A stretch of DNA of 54,671 nucleotides from the NCBI RefSeq assembly GCF_016306625.1, contig NZ_JACOII010000057.1, positions 1 through 54,671 on the forward strand. Reading direction: 5' to 3'. Source of the stretch: Xenorhabdus lircayensis. GTDB taxonomy: Bacteria; Pseudomonadota; Gammaproteobacteria; Enterobacterales; Enterobacteriaceae. Shown here piece by piece: positions 32,119 to 41,523 of this stretch. The notes beneath the pieces were generated by a model that was not told the origin of the DNA, searched no databases, and saw only the letters and a program-made list of their open reading frames with translations. Position 1 is the first letter of the stretch. Every line of letters begins with the position of its first letter. The translations under genes were made by a program, and so were the position numbers.

Positions 32119-32179
32119 TATACCCAATAAATTTCAAATTGCAGCCAACAAAGCAGCAACTTGAGATATGAAGGGTATA
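32119..32179. repeat. 61-bp palindromic interspersed repeat, copy 2
   Basis: It begins TATACCC and ends GGGTATA with imperfect inner arms (TTTCAAATTGC and GCAACTTGAGA). It lies 33 bp after engB and ends 10 bp before the Spot 42 terminator. Confidence 0.8.
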
Positions 32180-32189
32180 AATCGGACAT

Positions 32190-32299
32190 AAAAAAACGCC
32201 CCAGTCAAAAGAGATGACTGGGGCAGCTAATATTCAGCTAAATCCGATTACGTGAAGTAAAAGGTCTGAAAGATAGAACATCTTACCTCTGTACCCTAC
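32190..32299 (-). ncRNA. spf: Spot 42 small RNA
   Basis: About 110 nt on the minus strand. The 5' region (GTAGGGTACAGAGGTAAGAT) and the middle segment ending in CACGTAATCGGATTT match E. coli Spot 42 almost base for base. The 3' end is a terminator hairpin (GCCCCAGTCA with TGACTGGGGC) followed by seven T. The position between engB and polA is the conserved one. Spot 42 is an Hfq-dependent sRNA, repressed by CRP-cAMP in E. coli, that down-regulates galK and many secondary carbon-use genes. Confidence 0.96.
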
Positions 32300-32464
32300 G
32301 CCGATAACTCTACCTTATTCCTCTAATCAAAAAAAGACTTTTTGTAATTAATTTTCATAAAATACCGCGATTCAGCCTCTATTATTTGACCAAATTAGGT
32401 TATTAAGCCGTCTTTTATGTAGTTTAATTACATATTTGTGAGATCTAGATCTAATATAAAACCT

Positions 32465-32518
32465 AACTGAAATTGTTGTAACAAGCCTCTTCGCGGTGTG
32501 ATGAGAGGAATTTCAGTT
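32465..32518. other. Nested inverted repeat between spf and polA
   Basis: Outer 10-bp arms AACTGAAATT (32465-32474) and AATTTCAGTT (32509-32518) enclose a second stem CCTCT/AGAGG, with an 11-nt bulge on one side. There is no clear T run on either strand. It could be an RNA structure, a small transposable palindrome or a protein site. The surrounding 32300-32590 stretch holds no gene. Confidence 0.5.
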
Positions 32519-32587
32519 CATTAAACAAACAGTAATTTCATAAAAATCATTCAATAAAAAATCATTTTTACAAAAAAACGATAACCT

Positions 32588-32615
32588 AAAAAAAAGAACC
32601 GCTTTTTTGCGGCTC
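32588..32615 (-). terminator. Rho-independent terminator of polA
   Basis: On the minus strand the stem GAGCCGC/GCGGTTC (arms 32609-32615 and 32596-32602) with an AAAAAA loop is followed by eight T. It lies 100 bp past the polA stop. Confidence 0.85.
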
Positions 32616-32658
32616 TTTAGTTTCTTTGACAGATTTTTGATTGGAAAAGACGCTGTCT

Positions 32659-32709
32659 TATACCCAATAGCTTTCAAAAAGCAGTAAATTGAAAGATAAA
32701 AGACATATA
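32659..32709. repeat. Degenerate palindromic interspersed repeat, copy 3
   Basis: About 51 bp, beginning TATACCCAATAGCTTTCAA and ending in a degenerate CATATA. The middle is shortened compared with the 66-bp copy. It lies 7 bp from the polA stop, between it and the terminator. Confidence 0.65.
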
Positions 32710-32715
32710 TGTTAA

Positions 32716-35508
32716 TCAGTGTGCCTGATCCCAGTTATCACCAATCCCTACATCCACTTTTAACGGCACATCAAGCTGCATGCTTTGCTCCATCAGCTCC
32801 CGAATTTTCTGCTCTGCTGTCGCCAATTCAGACTCACGTACCTCAAATACCAGTTCATCGTGAACCTGCATGATCATGCGCACATTTGGCTGTTCGCTGA
32901 CGATCCAATCATCCACCGCAATCATCGCCAATTTGATGATATCCGCCGCCGTACCCTGCATTGGGGCGTTGATAGCCTCACGCTCTGAAGCTTTACGGCG
33001 CATGGCATTACGCGATTTAATATCCGGCAGGTATAATCGACGACCTTCCAACGTTTCGACAAATCCGTGATCGGCTGCTTGCTGGCGCGTGCGTTCCATA
33101 TAAGCTAGCACTCCCGGATAACGTTCAAAATAGAGATCCATATAGCGCTGTGCTTCGCCGCGTGGAATACCCAACTGGCGGGATAAACCAAATGCGCTCA
33201 TACCATAAATCAAACCAAAGTTAATCGCCTTCGCACTACGGCGCTGCTCACTGGTGACTTGCTCCAGTAGTACACCAAACACTTCCGCGGCAGTCGCACG
33301 GTGGATGTCCTTACCTTGCTCAAACGCATCCAGCAACCCTTTGTCCTGCGACAAATGCGCCATAATCCGCAATTCGATCTGTGAATAATCCGCCGCCATA
33401 ATGCAATAGCCTTCTGGCGCAATAAATGCCTGACGGATACGTCGCCCTTCGTCATTGCGGACAGGAATGTTTTGCAGGTTTGGATCGCGGGAAGACAGAC
33501 GTCCCGTCGCAGTTACCGCCTGATGATAAGAAGTATGGACGCGATTCGTCAGCGGATTAACCATCTGAGGCAGTTTGTCGGTATAGGTGGATTTTAGTTT
33601 TGCCAGACCGCGATGTTCCAGAATCACCCGTGGCAGTTCATGATTCTCCGCCAGTTCTTCCAGCACTTCTTCATTGGTTGATGGTGCACCATTCGGGGTC
33701 TTTTTCAGTACAGGCAGATTCATTTTTTCAAACAGAATAACTTGTAACTGCTTTGGTGAAGCCAAATTGAATTCTTCACCCGCCAGCACATAAGCGGATT
33801 TTTCCAGCTCATCCAAACGCGCAGTGATTTCCCGTGAATGCACTGCCAACGTTTGGGCATCGATCAGTACTCCCATCCTCTCCATGCGAGATAACACCGG
33901 CACCAACGGCATTTCAATTTTCTGGAAAACTTTTTTCAGGGTCGGTACGCTCTCCACCTGTGGATACATAGCCTGATGCAATCGCAAAGTCACATCCGCG
34001 TCTTCAGCCGCGTATTTTGACGCTTCCTCCAGCGGGATTTGATTGAAAGTCAGCTGTTTTTTGCCCTTGCCCGCAATTTCTTCAAACGTGGTGGTTTTAT
34101 AGCCCAGATGACGCTCCGCAAGGCTATCCATGTCATGTCGTCCCCCCACGCTGTTCAAGACATACGATTCCAGCATGGTATCAAAAACAATACCATTCAG
34201 AGCGATGTCATAACGCGCCAGAACGCCACGATCAAATTTCAGGTTTTGGCCAATTTTGGGCAGGTTTGCATCTTCCAGCAACGGTTTTAATGCTGTGAGC
34301 ACTTCATTCAGATCCAGTTGCTGTGGCGCATCCAGATAATCGTGTCCCAACGGCAAATAAGCCGCTTCAACCTCGGACTCCCCCACCGCAATAGCAAAAG
34401 ACATTCCCACCAGATTGGCGGTTAGAGTATCAAGGCCGTCAGTTTCAGTATCAAAAGAGAATGCCGGAACTTGTTTCAGCTTCTCAATCCACTCATCAAG
34501 GGATTGGCGCTCAAGAATGGTTTGATAGCTTTCCGGTGAAATCTTGACCGCAGTTGGCGCAACCGACACTGATTCTGATTTGGCACTGGCAGCAGCAGGT
34601 TTCTGACCTTTACCTTCCAGCCAACTGCCATTCTGCACATCACTAATCCAACGCTTGAACTCATAATGGCTAAACAGTGCTAGCAACTCATCCGCATCCG
34701 GTGGCACAACGGAAAGCTCCAGACAAGTCCTATCCAGCTCAACGTCGGTTTTAATCGTCGCCAGTTGATACGAGAGATAAGCCACCTCTTTATGCTGCCC
34801 CATTTTCCCGCCCAATGTCTTGGCTCCACGGAAGCTAAGTGTGGCAATCTCATCAAGTCTGGCATAGATATCGTCCAATCCACCAATACCCTGCAACAAT
34901 CCCAATGCTGTTTTCTCACCGACGCCCGGCACACCAGGAATATTATCGGAAGAGTCTCCCATCAGGGCGAGAAAATCGATGATCAATTCAGGTGAAACAC
35001 CATACTTCTCCGTGACCTCTTCCGGCCCCAAAATGGTGTTAGTCATGGTGTTAATCAGTGTGATACCCGGGGTCACCAACTGAGCCATATCTTTATCGCC
35101 GGTGCTGATCAGAACATAACGGCCTTCTTTTTCAGCCTGCAACGCCAATGTACCGATAACATCATCGGCCTCAACGCCCGGTACTACCAAAATTGGCAGA
35201 CCCATTGCCTTAACCATTTTATGCAGCGGCTCAATTTGCGCCCGCAAATCATCCGGCATCGGTGGTCGATGGGATTTATATTCAGCAAATAATTCATCAC
35301 GGAACGTTTTGCCTTTGGCATCAAACACGACCGCCACATGACTGGGTTTATACTGCATGATCAAACTGCGCAGCATGTTCAGCACGCCATACATGGCGCC
35401 CGTCGGTTCTCCTGCACTGTTTGTCAGTGGAGGGAACGCATGGTATGCACGATAAAGGTATGAAGAGCCATCAACCAAAATCAGGGGATTGTCTGCTATT
35501 TGTGCCAT
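32716..35508 (-). CDS. polA: DNA polymerase I
   Basis: Pol I, 930 aa from the ATG at 35508 (E. coli 928); an in-frame upstream start would add 16 unrelated residues. Domains in order: 5'-3' exonuclease (residues 1-300, [28 protein letters not shown]); 3'-5' proofreading exonuclease (about 330-520, [11 protein letters not shown]); and polymerase (about 520-930, [36 protein letters not shown]). The catalytic acids are all present. It removes RNA primers and fills gaps in repair. It is followed by a palindromic repeat and a terminator. Confidence 0.98.
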   Translation of the reverse strand: MAQIADNPLILVDGSSYLYRAYHAFPPLTNSAGEPTGAMYGVLNMLRSLIMQYKPSHVAVVFDAKGKTFRDELFAEYKSHRPPMPDDLRAQIEPLHKMVKAMGLPILVVPGVEADDVIGTLALQAEKEGRYVLISTGDKDMAQLVTPGITLINTMTNTILGPEEVTEKYGVSPELIIDFLALMGDSSDNIPGVPGVGEKTALGLLQGIGGLDDIYARLDEIATLSFRGAKTLGGKMGQHKEVAYLSYQLATIKTDVELDRTCLELSVVPPDADELLALFSHYEFKRWISDVQNGSWLEGKGQKPAAASAKSESVSVAPTAVKISPESYQTILERQSLDEWIEKLKQVPAFSFDTETDGLDTLTANLVGMSFAIAVGESEVEAAYLPLGHDYLDAPQQLDLNEVLTALKPLLEDANLPKIGQNLKFDRGVLARYDIALNGIVFDTMLESYVLNSVGGRHDMDSLAERHLGYKTTTFEEIAGKGKKQLTFNQIPLEEASKYAAEDADVTLRLHQAMYPQVESVPTLKKVFQKIEMPLVPVLSRMERMGVLIDAQTLAVHSREITARLDELEKSAYVLAGEEFNLASPKQLQVILFEKMNLPVLKKTPNGAPSTNEEVLEELAENHELPRVILEHRGLAKLKSTYTDKLPQMVNPLTNRVHTSYHQAVTATGRLSSRDPNLQNIPVRNDEGRRIRQAFIAPEGYCIMAADYSQIELRIMAHLSQDKGLLDAFEQGKDIHRATAAEVFGVLLEQVTSEQRRSAKAINFGLIYGMSAFGLSRQLGIPRGEAQRYMDLYFERYPGVLAYMERTRQQAADHGFVETLEGRRLYLPDIKSRNAMRRKASEREAINAPMQGTAADIIKLAMIAVDDWIVSEQPNVRMIMQVHDELVFEVRESELATAEQKIRELMEQSMQLDVPLKVDVGIGDNWDQAH

Positions 35509-35918
35509 AAAATTTTCTTCGTCGTTCTGTGGGATGAATAAAGAATAGAATGCCATACTGTGTCGTTATAGACGAATTTTGCGAGAATTTTCTCGTGCTA
35601 ACGTGCATTTTCTGACAAATATTCTGATGAGTGCTCTGTGGATAACTTTGTGCACAAAAAAATGGCACATAAAACAGATTTATGTTTAATACCGTAAAGA
35701 GTGAATAACAGGAGGTAAAAATCAATGAATTACGCGAAATATTAAGGAAATATTACAACTACTTAAAAATCACTGACTTGTGGATATTACCGGAGTTTAT
35801 GTTATGAAAGGAGCCTTTCAGCAAGTATTGTGCCAGCTTTATCATAGCCGACACAATACCTATGTTATTTTATATTAATACTAGCGTTCTTGTTTCTTTG
35901 AGGTCATGATCTCGCGGT
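35509..35918. other. Spacer between polA and dsbA
   Basis: A 0.41-kb AT-rich stretch; in E. coli yihF and yihG lie here and are missing. Two structures are visible: a small GAAAGG-AGC-CCTTTC hairpin at about 35806-35819, and an 8-bp inverted repeat (35825-35832 with 35852-35859, GTATTGTG/CACAATAC). No gene is supported. Confidence 0.5.
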
Positions 35919-36542
35919 TTATTTTTTTGTCACCAGATAATTCACCACATCAGAGAACTTTTGCCCATAATCCAATGCTGACCGAGATTCAATGCCACCG
36001 TTGTTAATCAAGTATTTTCCATTAACAAAAATGGCTGGAACACCACGCAATTCTAAATTCTGAGCCGCCTGACGCTCTTTGGCCGCGACAGATTGTACGA
36101 TAAAGCTATTCAATGCCGCATCATACTCGTCACCAGACACACCCGCCTTGATAAAGGCATTGCGGATGTCTTCCTTACTATTGATAGTCTGGCTTTTCTG
36201 AATACCATCAAACAAAATTGGGGTGACTTTGTCTTCAATCTTCATAACGATGGCGACCGCCCAGGCATCCGTCAGGGCATTACCCAAAGGACCCAGAAAA
36301 TCGACATGGTAACGTTCATGAGTCACACCTGCTGGCAGGTTTTTCTCAACAGTAGAAGGAACATGATAAACATTTTCAAACTGATAGCAGTGAGGGCAAT
36401 AAAAAGAGAAAAATTCCAAAACTTGCGGCTGATCCGCAACCGAATTTTTTAATTCCGTATACTGTTTGCCTTCAGAAAAACCGGAAGCGGACGCATTAAA
36501 TGCCATAAACGCTCCTACCAGTACTAGCCAAAATTTTTTCAT
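35919..36542 (-). CDS. dsbA: Thiol:disulfide oxidoreductase DsbA
   Basis: DsbA, 207 aa, with a signal peptide of 19-20 residues ending ASA. The thioredoxin-fold active site CPHC lies in FYCPHCYQFE and the cis-Pro loop in RGVPAIFVNG. It introduces disulfides into secreted proteins in the periplasm and is recycled by DsbB. It lies 17 bp after srkA and is likely co-transcribed with it, as in E. coli, where the pair responds to the Cpx envelope-stress system. Confidence 0.97.
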   Translation of the reverse strand: MKKFWLVLVGAFMAFNASASGFSEGKQYTELKNSVADQPQVLEFFSFYCPHCYQFENVYHVPSTVEKNLPAGVTHERYHVDFLGPLGNALTDAWAVAIVMKIEDKVTPILFDGIQKSQTINSKEDIRNAFIKAGVSGDEYDAALNSFIVQSVAAKERQAAQNLELRGVPAIFVNGKYLINNGGIESRSALDYGQKFSDVVNYLVTKK

Positions 36543-36559
36543 AATGGTCTCCAGAAAAA

Positions 36560-37546
36560 TTAATACATCGGATTGAGCTGTAAAGGTGGTTCCTGTAACA
36601 GCCGAATTTGTTCAGAAAAAAGGCTCATCTGATTAAGCCAAAAGTCACTATCAGCCATCCATGGAAACGCTTTGGGGAAAGCCGGATCTTCCCAGCGACG
36701 AGCGACCCATGCCAAATAATAGACCATTCGCATCGCACGCAGAGGCTCCATCAAAGCCAATGTCTTTGGGTCAAAATCCGTAAACTGACCATATGATTCA
36801 AGCAAGATATCCAACTGGATCATCCGTTCTTGCCGTGATCCATTGAGCATCATCCACAAATCCTGAACAGCAGGGCCATTGCGGGCATCATCAAGATCCA
36901 CAAACCATGCCTCATCACGCCACAAGATATTACCAGCATGGCAATCACCATGCAGCCGCAATACTTGCCAGTTATCATGCCATTGATCTGCTACTACCTT
37001 GTTCAATTCATCCAGTGCAGCAAAAAAACCCTTCTTATGTCTAGCAGGAATTAGCTTACATTCAGCCAAATATTGATACGGCTGATATAAATATTCATTA
37101 AGATTAATAGTAGGACGAGCAGAAAATGTTTTTTGGCGGCCAATTTGATGCATCTTGCCCAGCAATCGCCCAACATCTTCCAGCTGGTCAAAATTATCCG
37201 ATTCGTACTGACGTCCACCCACGCTGGGGAAAATGGCAAAAAAGAATCCGCCATAATTCAGCACTGTCTTCCCATCAAACATTAGCGGTGCCGCAACGGT
37301 CAGATCGGCTTGCTGTAATTCATGTGCAAGATCATGTTCCTCTTGGATCTGCTGTTGGCTCCAGCGCAAGGGACGATAAAATTTCACGACATAGCGTTTA
37401 CGGTTCTCATCCATGAACTGATAAACGCGGTTCTCATAACTATTTAGCTCAGTCAGACCGGAATCAATGTAGAGGCCAGACTGCACCAACGCATCCATGA
37501 TTAGGTCCGGCGTAATATTCTGAAAATTAAAAGCCTTCGGTTCCAT
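36560..37546 (-). CDS. srkA: Stress response kinase SrkA
   Basis: SrkA (YihE/RdoA), 328 aa, the E. coli length, from the ATG at 37546 rather than the preceding GTG. It is an aminoglycoside-phosphotransferase-fold Ser/Thr kinase: the catalytic loop is LHGDCHAGNILW (about residue 200) and the metal-binding Asp lies in FVDLDDARNGP. In E. coli it opposes MazEF-driven death under stress. It lies between yihD and dsbA in the conserved order. Confidence 0.93.
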   Translation of the reverse strand: MEPKAFNFQNITPDLIMDALVQSGLYIDSGLTELNSYENRVYQFMDENRKRYVVKFYRPLRWSQQQIQEEHDLAHELQQADLTVAAPLMFDGKTVLNYGGFFFAIFPSVGGRQYESDNFDQLEDVGRLLGKMHQIGRQKTFSARPTINLNEYLYQPYQYLAECKLIPARHKKGFFAALDELNKVVADQWHDNWQVLRLHGDCHAGNILWRDEAWFVDLDDARNGPAVQDLWMMLNGSRQERMIQLDILLESYGQFTDFDPKTLALMEPLRAMRMVYYLAWVARRWEDPAFPKAFPWMADSDFWLNQMSLFSEQIRLLQEPPLQLNPMY

Positions 37547-37567
37547 CACAACACAGTTCTCTCTTCA

Positions 37568-37837
37568 TCAATCTTTAATAATGCCCCGGGCACGCAACAA
37601 CGCAGTCTTAAAATCTTCTTCATAATCTTTTTTCAATCCAGGGATTTCTGCCTGGCCATCCGTACCAAGCATTTTCAGGTGATATATCAGAACATCATCT
37701 GTTAATTCAGACAACTGCCCTTTGAAACCCGCTTCACCAGCCAGTTTTTGCAAAAGTTCTATCAGATTGAGATCCGGCTCATTCTTCCACACTGGGTGTA
37801 AAAGTGCGATAACTTCATTGAGACGGTGATACTTCAT
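37568..37837 (-). CDS. yihD: YihD family protein (DUF1040)
   Basis: YihD, 89 aa, the E. coli length, with AAGGAACTAAAA before the ATG. A small helical cytoplasmic protein of unknown function. It is first in yihD-srkA-dsbA and divergent from mobA. Confidence 0.92.
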   Translation of the reverse strand: MKYHRLNEVIALLHPVWKNEPDLNLIELLQKLAGEAGFKGQLSELTDDVLIYHLKMLGTDGQAEIPGLKKDYEEDFKTALLRARGIIKD

Positions 37838-37969
37838 TTTTAGTTCCTTATAAATAACTATACAAATTAGCAGGGTTAATAGCTCTGAGAAAGAATTGGT
37901 CTGTCAATCAGCGTAAAGTTATACTCCCACCTCAAAGCAGCATCGTTAGATATTGATTCACAATGGTTA

Positions 37970-37990
37970 TATACCCAAACATTTCATTGC
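37970..37990. repeat. Possible left-end remnant of the palindromic repeat
   Basis: TATACCCAAACATTTCATTGC resembles the left end of the interspersed repeat with a few changes. No right half is found. It lies 20 bp before mobA. Confidence 0.3.
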
Positions 37991-38010
37991 CCAATATCAG
38001 GTGATTTAAC

Positions 38011-38613
38011 ATGACGCATCCAAAAATCAGTGGCGCAATTCTGGCTGGAGGACTATCCACCCGCATGGGGGGAAATGACAAAGGATTACTGCAATTCGAT
38101 GGCTCATCATTATACCAACACATTGTCACAAAATTGCAGCCACAGGTTCATGAGCTATTGATTAATGCCAATCGCAATCTGGGAATTTATCAGCAGAGTG
38201 GTTATCCCATCATACCGGATATCATTACCGATTTTTCAGGGCCACTGGCCGGTATGTTGGCGGTTTTGAAGAAAGCCATCCATGAATGGGTGGTATTTGT
38301 TCCCTGTGATGTACCGGATTTTCCCGAAGATCTCGTCGCAAAACTGTGGCTCTACAAACAACACGCCTGGGCCGCTTATGCCCACGACTGCGAACGTGCC
38401 CACCCCACTTTAGCATTAATGCATCGCAGCCTGATCCCTCGCTTGGAAAGCTACCTCGCACTGGGGGATAGAAAACTCATGTTCTTTATGCAGATGATTA
38501 AGGCAAAAGCCGTCTATTTTCCTGACGCTCATGCTTTCACCAACCTAAATACACCAGAAGAATGCCATAACTGGGAATACCAACACTGGGGACTCCTTCA
38601 GGAACCAGCATGA
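38011..38613 (+). CDS. mobA: Molybdenum cofactor guanylyltransferase
   Basis: MobA, 200 aa. It joins GMP to molybdopterin to form the guanine dinucleotide cofactor of DMSO reductase-type enzymes. The nucleotidyltransferase signature LAGGLSTRMGGNDKGLL lies at residues 11-27, and the metal site in VPCDVPDFP near residue 98. AGGTGA lies ahead of the ATG. It overlaps mobB by 4 bp. Confidence 0.95.
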   Translation: MTHPKISGAILAGGLSTRMGGNDKGLLQFDGSSLYQHIVTKLQPQVHELLINANRNLGIYQQSGYPIIPDIITDFSGPLAGMLAVLKKAIHEWVVFVPCDVPDFPEDLVAKLWLYKQHAWAAYAHDCERAHPTLALMHRSLIPRLESYLALGDRKLMFFMQMIKAKAVYFPDAHAFTNLNTPEECHNWEYQHWGLLQEPA

Positions 38614-39158
38614 GTCACAACTTCGACGACACAACACTGCCCATACTGGGCATCACCGCTTATAGTGGAACCGGGAAAACGACGCTATTAAAACAGGTTA
38701 TTCCATTATTGCGCCAACAACATATCCGCGTTGGGTTGATTAAGCATACTCATCACAATATGGATGTCGATAAACCGGGCAAAGACAGCTATGAGCTGCG
38801 CAAAGCAGGAGCAGTCCAGACATTGGTTGCCAGCCAGCAGCGCTGGGCCTTGATGACAGAAACGCCAGATTTGCCAGCGCTGGATCTGCACTACCTTGCC
38901 AGCCGATTCGATGCAAATTCTTTGGATCTGATTCTGGTCGAAGGTTTCAAACAAGAGTCGATCCCAAAAATCGCACTTTATCGAGATGACCTGTACCACA
39001 CCGTTGATGAAATCCTTGATCCCCATGTGATCGCGATTGCCAGTAATATCCCGCTGGCCGCACCACTTCCACAGCTCGATATCAATAAACCGGAACAGGT
39101 GACCGCATTTATTACTGAATGGTTATACTCACAAAAATCCCGAGAGGATTTATTATGA
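38610..39158 (+). CDS. mobB: Molybdopterin-guanine dinucleotide biosynthesis adaptor MobB
   Basis: MobB, 182 aa. It is a GTP-binding protein that assists MobA. Walker A is SGTGKTTLLK near residue 22. Its start overlaps the mobA stop (ATGA), and its own stop overlaps the next start (ATGA at 39155), so three genes appear translationally chained. Confidence 0.94.
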   Translation: MSHNFDDTTLPILGITAYSGTGKTTLLKQVIPLLRQQHIRVGLIKHTHHNMDVDKPGKDSYELRKAGAVQTLVASQQRWALMTETPDLPALDLHYLASRFDANSLDLILVEGFKQESIPKIALYRDDLYHTVDEILDPHVIAIASNIPLAAPLPQLDINKPEQVTAFITEWLYSQKSREDLL

Positions 39159-39775
39159 TGAATACCGCGAAAACAAGTACTGTGAAAATAAGTACCGTAA
39201 AAACAGGAAAAGTAAAATCTGGCAACATAACCGTATGGGATGTTGAAAATATAGAAAAAATCGTCGCTGATGTAAGACACTTTAATTTAAATACCGTGAA
39301 TGTTCCTATTCGAATAGATATTCCGACTGTTACTTCCTCTACGATGGCAGTTAATCAGCCACAAAAGAAAAAAGCCATTATTTTAATTGAGGAATTATTA
39401 CGTCATGATATCCAAGTTATCGTTGAGCCTTTCCCGTTTATTCAACAAGGTGGTGTTGGCGAAACAAAGTTTATTCTCAACCACCGTTATAAACGCGAAC
39501 AGAATATCATTCAGCAAATCGAACAATTACATCAATTGACGGGAAAACCGATATATTTTGGCGATTTTAATATTCCGGCACGTGAATTTGGCCTGGAACA
39601 TCCTTGGAACCCAGATGTTTCAACCATGTTCTCAACAGACATTCAAATTAACGGATGGCGTGCTTATAGAGAAGTATTGGAAATAAAATCCTATTTTAAA
39701 GGATTTTCAATATGGTTTATTGGCTCTCATGATAAGAGTCATGCTTACCAGATTCCAGTAAAGAAGCTGAGATGA
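39155..39775 (+). CDS. Shortened glycoside hydrolase-like TIM-barrel protein coupled to mobB
   Basis: 206 aa from the ATG at 39155, with AGAGG 8 nt upstream and a 4-bp overlap with mobB. From memory of the family, the N-terminal part (residues 30-110, NLNTVNVPIRIDIPT, VIVEPFPFIQQGG) and the C-terminal part (GKPIYFGDFNIP, LEHPWNP, GFSIWFIGSHD) resemble the two ends of GH113-like barrels found in phage tail proteins and bacteria. The middle of the barrel, about 130 residues or more with one catalytic Glu, seems to be missing in frame, and the expected nucleophile segment reads FGDFN instead of FGELG. It is probably not a hydrolase. No signal peptide. The homology is my recollection and needs a profile search. 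Confidence 0.55.
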   Translation: MMNTAKTSTVKISTVKTGKVKSGNITVWDVENIEKIVADVRHFNLNTVNVPIRIDIPTVTSSTMAVNQPQKKKAIILIEELLRHDIQVIVEPFPFIQQGGVGETKFILNHRYKREQNIIQQIEQLHQLTGKPIYFGDFNIPAREFGLEHPWNPDVSTMFSTDIQINGWRAYREVLEIKSYFKGFSIWFIGSHDKSHAYQIPVKKLR

Positions 39776-39785
39776 GCATCCATGA

Positions 39786-39914
39786 ATGGTATGGAAAATA
39801 AACAACGGTATCCGACTCAGTGTCAGCTCTTGGGCTACTACGGAAGACGATATTCAGCGTAGCTTGAGGGCAATTGCTACTGCTATTGACGAAGTAAAAC
39901 AACAAACCACTTAA
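39786..39914 (+). pseudogene. C-terminal scrap of a class V PLP aminotransferase
   Basis: An open frame of 42 codons ends in the segment IRLSVSSWATTEDDIQRSL, which is the usual C-terminal signature of class V aminotransferase-like enzymes. Nothing upstream belongs to such a gene, so this is a residual end left after deletion or rearrangement. Confidence 0.55.
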
Positions 39915-39979
39915 AAATTGATCTTCCAGCCTTATAAATGGAAGCAGGAATTATTCAAAAGGATTTTGTCAAAAAACCA

Positions 39980-40008
39980 AACGCCCTTAACGTTACCGTC
40001 AGGGCGTT
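39980..40008. terminator. Terminator-like hairpin between mob and lsr loci
   Basis: AACGCCCT (39980-39987) pairs with AGGGCGTT (40001-40008) over a 13-nt loop. The minus strand continues into TTGGTTTTTTG, which fits termination of the leftward lsr transcript; the plus side is T-rich too (ATTTCCGCTTTT). Confidence 0.7.
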
Positions 40009-40287
40009 ATTTCCGCTTTTAGTCTACGACCTTACTTCTGTGAATCAGGATGAAATCCAGATGATTCAAATCTATTTTCAGCAATAAAATCGTCAGTAGT
40101 GACAAGTAAAGCGGACAGAAGCTGTTTCCAGAAGATACCGACCAATAAATACAATTAATCACCGACGATTTTTGGAAGACAGCCCACATATTATATTGCA
40201 GGCTGTTGAATACTTAGAGAATTTATACTTACACGATAAAAGAATAAGAGTAATTTTTTCTATTTCTTACCGTAATATGCTCTTGCC
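40009..40287. other. Spacer downstream of lsrG
   Basis: About 0.28 kb with no gene I can support. A 68-codon plus-strand frame starting at 40172 runs into lsrG antisense and has no known domain. Confidence 0.4.
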
Positions 40288-40587
40288 TTACTTCCCTTCT
40301 GGCATCAAACCAATAAACGTGGTCTTTTTCCGTGGTTCAGCCATCAACGCTTCCAGTTTTTCGACACAGAGCAGGTAATGAGGCGTTTTCTTATGCGCCG
40401 CAACTGCCGTTTCGTCGGTATAGGCTTCATAAATATAGAAGCGAGTCGGGATATTTTCATCGCGCAGCACATCGAATCGCAAATTGCCCGGTTCTTTCAC
40501 GGAACCGAGGTGATTATCCCTAAATACCTCGATAAATTCGTCGATTTTGTCGGCTTTGACATTAATCTCAACTAATGTGACGTGCAT
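40288..40587 (-). CDS. lsrG: Phospho-AI-2 processing enzyme LsrG
   Basis: LsrG, 99 aa from the ATG at 40587 after a GGGGGG-type binding site; longer starts overlap lsrF. It is an ABM-domain isomerase: phospho-AI-2 (P-DPD) is isomerised to 3-hydroxy-2,4-pentadione-5-phosphate, the substrate of LsrF. The segments [17 protein letters not shown] and [10 protein letters not shown] are typical. One base separates it from lsrF. Confidence 0.93.
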   Translation of the reverse strand: MHVTLVEINVKADKIDEFIEVFRDNHLGSVKEPGNLRFDVLRDENIPTRFYIYEAYTDETAVAAHKKTPHYLLCVEKLEALMAEPRKKTTFIGLMPEGK

Positions 40588-40588
40588 A

Positions 40589-41473
40589 TTATTCCCCCCT
40601 GGCTTTCTCACTCAAGAACAGTTCATAAGCCTGAGCGGGCTTCTCATTGTGATGTACCACTGCCTGCACCGCTTTCAGCATCGCAACGGGCGCTTCGGAT
40701 TGAAAGATATTGCGTCCCATATCCACACCGGATGCTCCCTGATCAATCGCCTGATAGCACATTTCAAGCGCATCCAACTCCGGCAATTTCTTACCGCCTG
40801 CAATCACAATCGGCACTGGGCAACCCGCTGCGATCCGCTCAAAACCAGTATCGACATAATAGGTTTTGATTATGTTCGCCCCAATTTCCGCTGCAATGCG
40901 AGTCGCCAGCGAGAAGTAACGTTGATCACGCACCATATCTTTACCGACGCCCGTCACTGCCATCGTTGGCATACCATAACGCGTTCCCTGATCCACCAGC
41001 TTGATAATGTTCTTGATGGATTGATGTTCATGTTCCGAACCGATATAAACCTGCGCCGCTACCGCACAGACATTGAGCCGAAGCGCATCTTCCATCGCCA
41101 CCGCGACAGCTTCATTGGATAGTTCAGTCAGAATCGAGTTAGCACCGGATGCACGCAGCACCACGGGTTTATTGGTTGCAGGAGGAACCTGACTGCGCAG
41201 GATACCTCGGGTACACATCAGCACGTCGGTATGTTCAAACAGCGGGGCGATATTGATGTCGATACGCTCCAAACCCGTTGTTGGCCCCTGAAAATAACCG
41301 TGGTCAAATGCCAGCATCACCGTTTTATTGGTGGTGGGATTAAAAATCCGCGCCAAACGGGATTGCATGCCCCAATCCAGCGCACCACAGCCTTTCAGTT
41401 CAAACAAAGTATTCTTTTGTGGTGTATCAATGCCAAAATTTTTACCGTCTTTGATATCATCTAAATCTGCCAT
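40589..41473 (-). CDS. lsrF: 3-hydroxy-2,4-pentadione 5-phosphate thiolase LsrF
   Basis: LsrF, 294 aa, DeoC/FbaB-type class I aldolase fold. It transfers an acetyl group from HPD-P to coenzyme A, ending AI-2 breakdown. Conserved stretches [22 protein letters not shown] and PIVIAGGKK are seen. Complete and apparently functional. It lies 50 bp after lsrB in the lsr operon. Confidence 0.94.
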   Translation of the reverse strand: MADLDDIKDGKNFGIDTPQKNTLFELKGCGALDWGMQSRLARIFNPTTNKTVMLAFDHGYFQGPTTGLERIDINIAPLFEHTDVLMCTRGILRSQVPPATNKPVVLRASGANSILTELSNEAVAVAMEDALRLNVCAVAAQVYIGSEHEHQSIKNIIKLVDQGTRYGMPTMAVTGVGKDMVRDQRYFSLATRIAAEIGANIIKTYYVDTGFERIAAGCPVPIVIAGGKKLPELDALEMCYQAIDQGASGVDMGRNIFQSEAPVAMLKAVQAVVHHNEKPAQAYELFLSEKARGE

Positions 41474-41523
41474 TTCTCCCTCCAGAAAGGTGTCAGAGCC
41501 AAGCCGTATACCAGCTCTATGAA

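Noticed and set aside
35825-35859. 8-bp inverted repeat between polA and dsbA as a terminator
   Set aside because: Loop of 19 nt and no T run on either strand; left as a structure without a role.
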